Source: Alphaproteobacteria bacterium
GTDB lineage: Bacteria; Pseudomonadota; Alphaproteobacteria; Micavibrionales; CSBR16-224
Length of the DNA stretch: 6,885 nucleotides
Reading direction: 5' to 3'
NCBI GenBank assembly: GCA_007116755.1
Contig: SKHU01000104.1
Span: 1 to 6,885 of the forward strand
Position numbers and translations under genes: made by a program. The notes beneath the pieces are model-generated. The model was not told the DNA's origin and did not search any database. It saw nothing but the letters and a program-made list of their open reading frames with translations. Shown here in pieces: positions 1-4,837 of this stretch. Positions within the stretch are counted from its first letter, which is position 1; every line of letters begins with the position of its first letter.

Positions 1-1
1 A

Positions 2-61
2 AAAAAATTACAGCAGCTTGAAAAAGACTGCGGCTGTACTTCATCAGCCAAAGCTGCTTAG
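2..61 (+). CDS. 3' end of an unidentified + strand gene (partial)
   Basis: The second frame stays open from the left edge to a TAG at 59-61. It encodes 19 residues ending LEKDCGCTSSAKAA, a polar tail with a Cys-Gly-Cys motif. A strong + strand intrinsic terminator begins 20 bases after the stop, which is where a gene end would be expected. The start and body lie outside the window, so no family can be named; the closely spaced cysteines might bind metal, but that is only a guess. The same bases can also fold (an 8-bp inverted repeat at 12-19/51-58), so a structured RNA ending in the terminator is an alternative. Nothing here overlaps the convergent ankyrin gene. Confidence 0.5.
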   Translation, partial: KKLQQLEKDCGCTSSAKAA

Positions 62-80
62 TCTTCCTCCACGCCCCCTG

Positions 81-116
81 AAACCGTCCGGTATTTATAC
101 CGGGCGGTTTTTTTTT
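81..116 (+). terminator. Intrinsic terminator of the left-edge + strand gene
   Basis: The arms 81-93 and 98-110 pair over 13 bp (one G-T wobble at 87/104, with three A-T pairs at the base) around a TTTA loop. A run of nine Ts (108-116) follows on the + strand. This is a textbook Rho-independent terminator for transcription entering from the left. On the - strand the hairpin has an A-run before it and only three Ts after it, so it would be at best a weak terminator for the convergent ankyrin transcript. Confidence 0.92.
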
Positions 117-167
117 GCGCGTTTGAAAGATGCAAAACGGGTTGCAAGAAGTAAAAAAGGAAGGATT

Positions 168-731
168 TTAAGGCCGCATCCCGCCGCCACGCGGATTGCG
201 GCTCTGTTGACTCTGCGGTTTTTGTGCGCGGGCGGTTTCGAATTCTTCCAGTCTTTTGGCGATGGCGTCATGCCCGTTTTTGCGGGCGATGGTGATCGGG
301 GAGTATTTCTGATCGGTATAGGTTGCGGCAAGGCTGATCCCCTCCACTTTCAGCAATTCCTCGACCACATCCGCATGGCCGAAGCCTGCTGCGTTCATCA
401 GAGCAGTTCCGCCCCATTTACCGAGCCTGTTCGCATCGCAGCGCGGATCCGCCAGCAGCAGCTTCACCGTGCCAAGATGCCCGCCGCGTGCCGCCGTCAT
501 CAGCGCCGTCGTGCCGCCCGCATTCAGCGTATCGACATCGGTTTCAGGCAGGGAGAGCAGGTAGGCGACGACATCCTCCCGCCCCTTGGCGGCAGCGGCC
601 ATCAGCGGCGTCATTTTGAACAACCCGCGCTCGTTCACATCCGCGCCGCGCGCAATCGCACGTTTCACGCCGTCCAGATCGCCGTCTTCGGCCAGATCGC
701 ACAGTTTTGATGATCCGAAAAGATTGAACAT
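168..731 (-). CDS. Ankyrin-repeat protein, small (187 aa)
   Basis: This is a soluble ankyrin-repeat protein with about five repeats: a degenerate N-terminal cap (residues 7-35, ending ARGADVNERG), three clear central repeats (about 38-70, 73-104 and 107-140, with TPLMAAAAKG, TALMTAARGGH and TALMNAAGFGH) and a C-terminal cap (143-164). A short polar tail rich in Q, S, R and G follows (166-187). There is no signal peptide, membrane segment or catalytic domain. Ankyrin stacks bind other proteins, and the partner here is unknown. The ATG at 731 is preceded by GGAG with a 7-base gap, a good ribosome site. The gene lies 57 bases downstream of the larger ankyrin gene on the same strand and is probably cotranscribed with it. 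The central repeats contain short insertions (such as LPETDVDT and ADPRCDAN), which differ from the compact repeats of its neighbour, so the pair is not a simple recent duplication. Confidence 0.9.
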   Translation of the reverse strand: MFNLFGSSKLCDLAEDGDLDGVKRAIARGADVNERGLFKMTPLMAAAAKGREDVVAYLLSLPETDVDTLNAGGTTALMTAARGGHLGTVKLLLADPRCDANRLGKWGGTALMNAAGFGHADVVEELLKVEGISLAATYTDQKYSPITIARKNGHDAIAKRLEEFETARAQKPQSQQSRNPRGGGMRP

Positions 732-749
732 GGAAATGCTCCGCAGTTT

Positions 750-777
750 TTGACAAAAAACGGAGAATACCTAGAAT
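750..777 (+). promoter_or_regulatory. Promoter-like sequence antisense to the large ankyrin gene
   Basis: TTGACA (750-755), a 16-base spacer and TAGAAT (772-777) match the sigma-70 consensus at 11 of 12 positions. The site lies in the 57-base gap between the two ankyrin genes but faces right, so a transcript starting near 784 would run antisense into the 3' end of the 527-residue gene. No credible + strand gene lies downstream. It may drive an antisense RNA or be a chance match in an AT-rich gap. Confidence 0.4.
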
Positions 778-788
778 ATGTGAAACTG

Positions 789-2372
789 TCAACCGCCGCC
801 CTGTTTCGGATCGCGGCGGGTATATTGGCGGATATTCTGCTGATGTTGTTTTTGTGCGCCATCACGGTTTTTGCGGCGCTGTTGCTGAAATGCGCGTGAC
901 AGCTTGCGTTTTTGCTGCGGCCATGCGCGCAAAACCGTGACGATCTCGGGCGGCACATTGCGTTTTTTCGCGTATTCGATCAGCGTTTCCCCGGGATTTT
1001 TCTGGACGCGCTCATCCGCTCCGGCCTCCAGCAGCATTTTCACCAGCGCCGTATTGCGGCTTTGCACGGCTTCGGTCAGCGGCGTCGAACCGTCCACCGC
1101 GCGGGCATTGACATCCGCCCCCGCATCCAGCAGTTTTTTGGCCAGATCGGCGCGGCCGCTGCGGCACAGATGCAAAATCGGCGTTTCCCCTTTACCGTCG
1201 GCCGTATCGGGCGATGCGCCGTAATGCAGCAGCAGCGTAACCGCCTCGTCATAATTGCGATTATAGCTTCCGCCCCGTGCATTGCGCACTGCGCGGATCA
1301 AAGCCGTATCGCCGTTATCGGCGGCGGTATCGGGATCGGCGCCTTTATCCAGCAGCGTGCGCAATAGCGGTATATGCCCGCCCGATGCGGCGCGGTGCAA
1401 AACCGTCTCGCCCGTGTTTTTGTCCTGCCGGTCGATTTTCGCGCCGCCGCGAATCAGTGCCGCCGCCGTATCGTAATACCCTTGCAGCGACGCGCCCGCA
1501 TGGGCGGTGAATTGCGGCATAGAAAGATCAATCGGTGTTTTGCCCTGATTGTTGGCCGTATCGGCATTGCCGCCTGCGGCCAGCAGCCGCGCCGTCATCT
1601 TCGCATCGCGGCTTTGTGCGGAAAAATGCAGCGGCGTATTGCCCTGATGATTGATAGCGCGGGGATCGCCGCCGTTTTTCAGCAATTCCTCCGCCGCGCC
1701 GTGATGCCCGGACAGCGCCGCGTAATGCAGCGCGGTATTGCCGCGGCTGTCGGCAGAATGTGCATCCGCGCCTTTGTCCAGCAGCAGTTTTACCGTTGCC
1801 GTATGGCCGCGCTGCGCCGCCGCGTGCAGCGCCGTCGCGCCGCCGCCGTTCTGCGCCTTCAGATCGGCCTTGCGGTCGATCAGCAGTTCCGTAATCTCTT
1901 TCAATCCTTTGGCCGCGGCATGAAACAGCGGCGAGGGTCTGTCTTCGGAGGGCAGTTTACGGTCAAATTCCGCCGCACCGTAACCGCCGCCGTAAGAGGT
2001 TCTGCCAAGCGTTGCACTGTACGCGCCGCTGCGCCGCGGCAAAGACGGATCCGCCCCCGCATCCAGCAACAGCTTGACCGTTGTCGCATCGCCCTTGTCG
2101 ATCGCGGCCAAAAGCGGCGTTTCGCCGTTTTGATCAAAACCGTTCAGTGCGTCGGGTTTTTCGTCCAGAATTTTTTTCAGCGCCGCTCCGTCGCCGCGCC
2201 GCACAGCACCGATTGCCTCGGTTGCCGCCGCATTGCCGCCGAATATGCCGGCCGGCGTGTTCGGGCTGCCGCCGTGACCGGAGATTTCATCCGCAACGGT
2301 TTTGATGCCTTTTTTCAACTTGCGGAGAAGATCGGCAGGCGAAGACGGGTTTTTGCGGGGCGGTTGCGGCAT
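789..2372 (-). CDS. Ankyrin-repeat protein, large (527 aa)
   Basis: This protein is built almost entirely of ankyrin repeats, about twelve between residues 49 and 482. Clear examples are NGETPLLAAIDKGD (82 on), GATALHAAAQRGH (178 on), GNTALHYAALSGHH (211 on), TGETVLHRAASGGH (320 on) and DGSTPLTEAVQSRN (428 on), many ending in LLLDAGAD or LLLDKGAD. Loops interrupt the array at about 111-144 (Gly/Tyr/Ser-rich), 284-299 and 365-374. The N-terminus (1-30) is basic and could form an amphipathic helix. The C-terminus (485-527) is a very basic, Gln-rich tail, probably disordered. There is no signal peptide, membrane span or enzyme domain. The likely role is protein binding, with the partner unknown. 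The ATG at 2372 has AAGG 9 bases upstream and a strong promoter about 35 bases upstream. It is the first gene of the ankyrin unit. Secretion as an effector is possible, but the sequence does not prove it. Confidence 0.92.
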   Translation of the reverse strand: MPQPPRKNPSSPADLLRKLKKGIKTVADEISGHGGSPNTPAGIFGGNAAATEAIGAVRRGDGAALKKILDEKPDALNGFDQNGETPLLAAIDKGDATTVKLLLDAGADPSLPRRSGAYSATLGRTSYGGGYGAAEFDRKLPSEDRPSPLFHAAAKGLKEITELLIDRKADLKAQNGGGATALHAAAQRGHTATVKLLLDKGADAHSADSRGNTALHYAALSGHHGAAEELLKNGGDPRAINHQGNTPLHFSAQSRDAKMTARLLAAGGNADTANNQGKTPIDLSMPQFTAHAGASLQGYYDTAAALIRGGAKIDRQDKNTGETVLHRAASGGHIPLLRTLLDKGADPDTAADNGDTALIRAVRNARGGSYNRNYDEAVTLLLHYGASPDTADGKGETPILHLCRSGRADLAKKLLDAGADVNARAVDGSTPLTEAVQSRNTALVKMLLEAGADERVQKNPGETLIEYAKKRNVPPEIVTVLRAWPQQKRKLSRAFQQQRRKNRDGAQKQHQQNIRQYTRRDPKQGGG

Positions 2373-2407
2373 AAAACGAAACCTTACTGTTAAAAGCGAA
2401 ATAAATC

Positions 2408-2435
2408 ATTGTAATAAGACCGCACCGTAAGTCAA
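2408..2435 (-). promoter_or_regulatory. Sigma-70 type promoter of the ankyrin operon
   Basis: Read on the - strand, TTGACT (2435-2430), a 16-base spacer and TACAAT (2413-2408) match the consensus at 10 of 12 positions. The predicted start is near 2401, giving a leader of about 29 bases to the ATG at 2372. The site lies between the hppA terminator and the large ankyrin gene, so the ankyrin pair appears to be transcribed independently of hppA. I saw no clear operator or dyad overlapping it. Confidence 0.7.
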
Positions 2436-2460
2436 GCCCGCAGAAAATCTCCGCCGCAAC

Positions 2461-2490
2461 AGAAAAGCCCCGCCTGAAAACAGGCGGGGC
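2461..2490 (-). terminator. Intrinsic terminator of hppA
   Basis: A perfect 10-bp GC-rich stem (2467-2476 with 2481-2490) closes a 4-base loop and is followed on the - strand by TTTTCT (2466-2461). It sits 30 bases past the hppA stop codon. It separates hppA transcription from the ankyrin unit, whose promoter begins 26 bases further on. Confidence 0.9.
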
Positions 2491-2520
2491 GTTCCTTTAA
2501 AAGATTGCCGTGGCCTTGTA

Positions 2521-4617
2521 TCAGCCGGCCACCAGCTTGGCAACGATGGCCACCATCAAGATCGCAACGATGTTGACGATCTTGATCAGCGGGTTGATCG
2601 CAGGCCCTGCCGTATCTTTATACGGATCGCCGACGGTATCACCCGTGACGGCGGCTTTATGGGCTTCGGAGCCCTTGCCGCCGTGGTTGCCGTCTTCGAT
2701 ATATTTTTTCGCATTGTCCCATGCGCCGCCGCCGGCGGTCATGGAAATCGCGATAAAGATACCGGTGACGATCGTGCCGAGCAACATCGCGCCGACAGCC
2801 TGGAAGCCGGAAGCCATATCACCCGATACGCCCCAGACGGCCAGGAACAGCAAAGGCGGTGCCAAAAGCGGCAACAGCGACGGCAACACCATCTCCTTGA
2901 TGGCGGCACGCGTCAGCATATCGACCGCACGGCCGTATTCCGGTTTGGTTTTACCGGTCATGATGCCTTTGATCTCCTTGAACTGGCGGCGTACTTCGAT
3001 CACGATCGAGCTGGCCGCACGGCCGACAGCCGTCATGCTCATGGAGGCAAACAGGTAAGGCAGCATACCGCCGACGAACAGGCCGATGATCACGAACGGA
3101 TTTTCCAGCGGGAATGTCACGGTGACATCCGGGAAATAGTGATCCAGCTCTTCGGTATAGGCGGCAAACAGCACCAGCGCGGCCAGACCGGCAGAACCGA
3201 TCGCATAGCCTTTGGTGACAGCCTTTGTCGTGTTGCCGACCGCATCCAGCGCATCGGTGACCTGACGGACTTTCTTGGGCAGATCGGCCATTTCGGCAAT
3301 ACCGCCCGCGTTATCCGTCACCGGCCCGTAGGAATCGAGCGCCACAACCATACCGGCCAGTGCCAGCATTGTTGTTGCCGCCAGCGAAATACCGTACAGC
3401 CCTGCCGCATCATAGGAGATAAAGATACCGCCGCAGATGACGATGACAGGCAGTGCCGTCGATTCCAGAGAAATCGCCAGACCCTGAATAACGTTGGTTC
3501 CGTGTCCGGTTTCCGAGGCTTTGGCGATCATCCGCACCGGACGGTATTCCGTCGAGGTGTAATATTCGGTGATCCAGACCAGCAGACCCGTCACGGCCAG
3601 ACCGACCATCACGCAGTAAAACAGGCTCATGCCGGAAATGATTTTTCCCGATGCCATCAGAATTTCGGCATCCATACCGACCTGAGTTTTCAGGACCCAA
3701 TAGATCAGACCGGCGGAAACAACCGCACTGACAATAAAGCCTTTATACAGCGCCCCCATGATGTTTTCCGTCGCGCCGAGTCGGACGAAGAACGTGCCGA
3801 CAACCGAGCCGACAATGCACAGCGCGCCGATAATCAGCGGCAGTTCCATCATCTGTTCAATAGCCGATTCGGAAAAGGCGCTGGTGGCGATCAGCATCGT
3901 AGCCACAACCGTGACCGCATAGGTTTCAAAAAGGTCGGCCGCCATACCTGCGCAGTCACCGACATTGTCACCGACGTTATCGGCGATACATGCGGGGTTA
4001 CGCGGATCATCTTCGGCCAGATCGCCTTCAACCTTGCCGACCAGATCCGCACCGACATCCGCACCTTTGGTGAAGATACCGCCGCCCAGACGGGCAAAGA
4101 TCGAGATCAGCGACGCACCGAAGCCGAGAGCAAGCAGTGCTTCCAGCGTATCACGCAGATCATAACCCATAAATTTCAGGATCACATAATAAACGGCAAC
4201 ACCCAGAAGCCCCAGACCGACGACCAGCATTCCGGTGATCGCACCGGATTTGAACGCCAGATCCAGCGCCGGAGCAAGCCCTTTTTGCGCCGCTTGTGCC
4301 GTACGTACGTTGGCGCGTACGGAAACGTGCATTCCGATATATCCGGCCGCGCCCGAAAGCACCGCACCGATAATAAATCCGATCGCCACCTGCACGCCGA
4401 GCAGAAAACCCAGCAATGCGGCAACCAGCGCGCCGACGATAGCAATCGTCGTATACTGGCGGTTCAGATAGGCACTTGCACCTTCCTGAATTGCGCCGGC
4501 AATCTCGCGCATCCTCGCGTTACCGGCATCCGCACCCATGACTTTGAATCCGGCCATCAGACCGTAGAGCAAAGCCAGAACACCGGCACCGATAATCAGC
4601 ATATCCGTTTGTGTCAT
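2521..4617 (-). CDS. hppA: K+-independent H+-translocating membrane pyrophosphatase
   Basis: This is an integral membrane pump that hydrolyses pyrophosphate and uses the energy to move protons out of the cytoplasm, recovering energy from biosynthetic PPi. The 698 residues contain about 16 hydrophobic segments, as usual for the family. Substrate and Mg-binding motifs are intact: DVGADLVGKVE (187-197), DDPRNPACIADNVGDNVGD (203-221), DSYGPVTDNAGG (428-439), GGAWDNAKK (630-638) and GDTVGDPYKDTAGP (659-672). Lys465 in GNTTKA and Thr468 three residues later match the pair that family studies associate with K+-independent enzymes, where K+-dependent ones have Ala at the Lys position; those enzymes pump protons rather than Na+. 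The ATG at 4617 follows AAGGAA with a 6-base gap, and a second AAAGGAAA lies just upstream (4638-4631). The gene is transcribed alone, divergently from gyrA, and ends at a strong terminator. I could not identify its promoter with confidence. Confidence 0.98.
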   Translation of the reverse strand: MTQTDMLIIGAGVLALLYGLMAGFKVMGADAGNARMREIAGAIQEGASAYLNRQYTTIAIVGALVAALLGFLLGVQVAIGFIIGAVLSGAAGYIGMHVSVRANVRTAQAAQKGLAPALDLAFKSGAITGMLVVGLGLLGVAVYYVILKFMGYDLRDTLEALLALGFGASLISIFARLGGGIFTKGADVGADLVGKVEGDLAEDDPRNPACIADNVGDNVGDCAGMAADLFETYAVTVVATMLIATSAFSESAIEQMMELPLIIGALCIVGSVVGTFFVRLGATENIMGALYKGFIVSAVVSAGLIYWVLKTQVGMDAEILMASGKIISGMSLFYCVMVGLAVTGLLVWITEYYTSTEYRPVRMIAKASETGHGTNVIQGLAISLESTALPVIVICGGIFISYDAAGLYGISLAATTMLALAGMVVALDSYGPVTDNAGGIAEMADLPKKVRQVTDALDAVGNTTKAVTKGYAIGSAGLAALVLFAAYTEELDHYFPDVTVTFPLENPFVIIGLFVGGMLPYLFASMSMTAVGRAASSIVIEVRRQFKEIKGIMTGKTKPEYGRAVDMLTRAAIKEMVLPSLLPLLAPPLLFLAVWGVSGDMASGFQAVGAMLLGTIVTGIFIAISMTAGGGAWDNAKKYIEDGNHGGKGSEAHKAAVTGDTVGDPYKDTAGPAINPLIKIVNIVAILMVAIVAKLVAG

Positions 4618-4675
4618 AGCGTGTTCCTTCTTTCCTTTGTTTTTCTCTTAAGGTTTTTTCAATAAACTTTATCAA

Positions 4676-4691
4676 CGGGGGGAATCCCCCG
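4676..4691. repeat. Short G/C inverted repeat in the hppA-gyrA intergenic region
   Basis: Five Gs (4678-4682) face five Cs (4686-4690) across an AAT spacer, with C4676 and G4691 able to extend the stem if G4677 bulges. It lies 59 bases before the hppA start, so it would be in the hppA leader if transcription begins upstream of it. There is no T-run on either side, so it is not an intrinsic terminator. It could be a protein-binding dyad or a leader hairpin, or chance. Confidence 0.35.
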
Positions 4692-4771
4692 CTTAAACGC
4701 GCAAGCACCATGCCCCATAATAATCTGGAATGCAAGTCATTTATTCATATAAGAAAAGCGCTTAAGAAAGA

Positions 4772-4800
4772 TTGAGCCGCGCGGGAAAACATGCTAAAAA
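4772..4800 (+). promoter_or_regulatory. Probable gyrA promoter
   Basis: TTGAGC (4772-4777), a 17-base spacer and TAAAAA (4795-4800) match the sigma-70 consensus at 8 of 12 positions. The start would be near 4807, giving a leader of about 31 bases. The spacer contains a GC-rich CGCGCGGG stretch. A gyrase promoter with imperfect boxes fits the known relaxation-stimulated control of gyr genes in other bacteria, but that is inference. An alternative -10 box, TATAAG, at 4749-4754 has only a poor -35. Confidence 0.4.
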
Positions 4801-4837
4801 TATGCCTGAAACAAGCTTTAAAGGTTGAAAATCCGCT

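Noticed and set aside
18..710. A 230-codon + strand frame covering the left terminator and the small ankyrin gene
   Set aside because: It reads through the terminator hairpin and T-run and is antisense to a clear ankyrin protein; its sequence is low-complexity and unlike any family.
1000..2200. Periodic similar DNA blocks roughly 100 bases apart, resembling an array
   Set aside because: The spacing matches 33-residue ankyrin repeats and the blocks encode AGAD/TALH motifs in frame; there are no conserved repeats with unique spacers as in CRISPR.
1374..2393. A 339-codon open frame on the + strand opposite the large ankyrin gene
   Set aside because: Arg- and Cys-rich mirror translation of a repeat gene, with no domain. 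It also spans the start of the real gene and lacks a ribosome site.
2659..4665. A 668-codon open frame on the + strand opposite hppA
   Set aside because: Its product is rich in H, R, Q and D with no family motifs, while the opposite strand encodes every conserved pyrophosphatase motif. It is open because of codon bias in hppA.
4749..4766. AAGCGCTT and CTTAAG palindromes upstream of gyrA as an operator
   Set aside because: They are short, overlapping palindromes of a size expected by chance, and they match no regulator site I can name.
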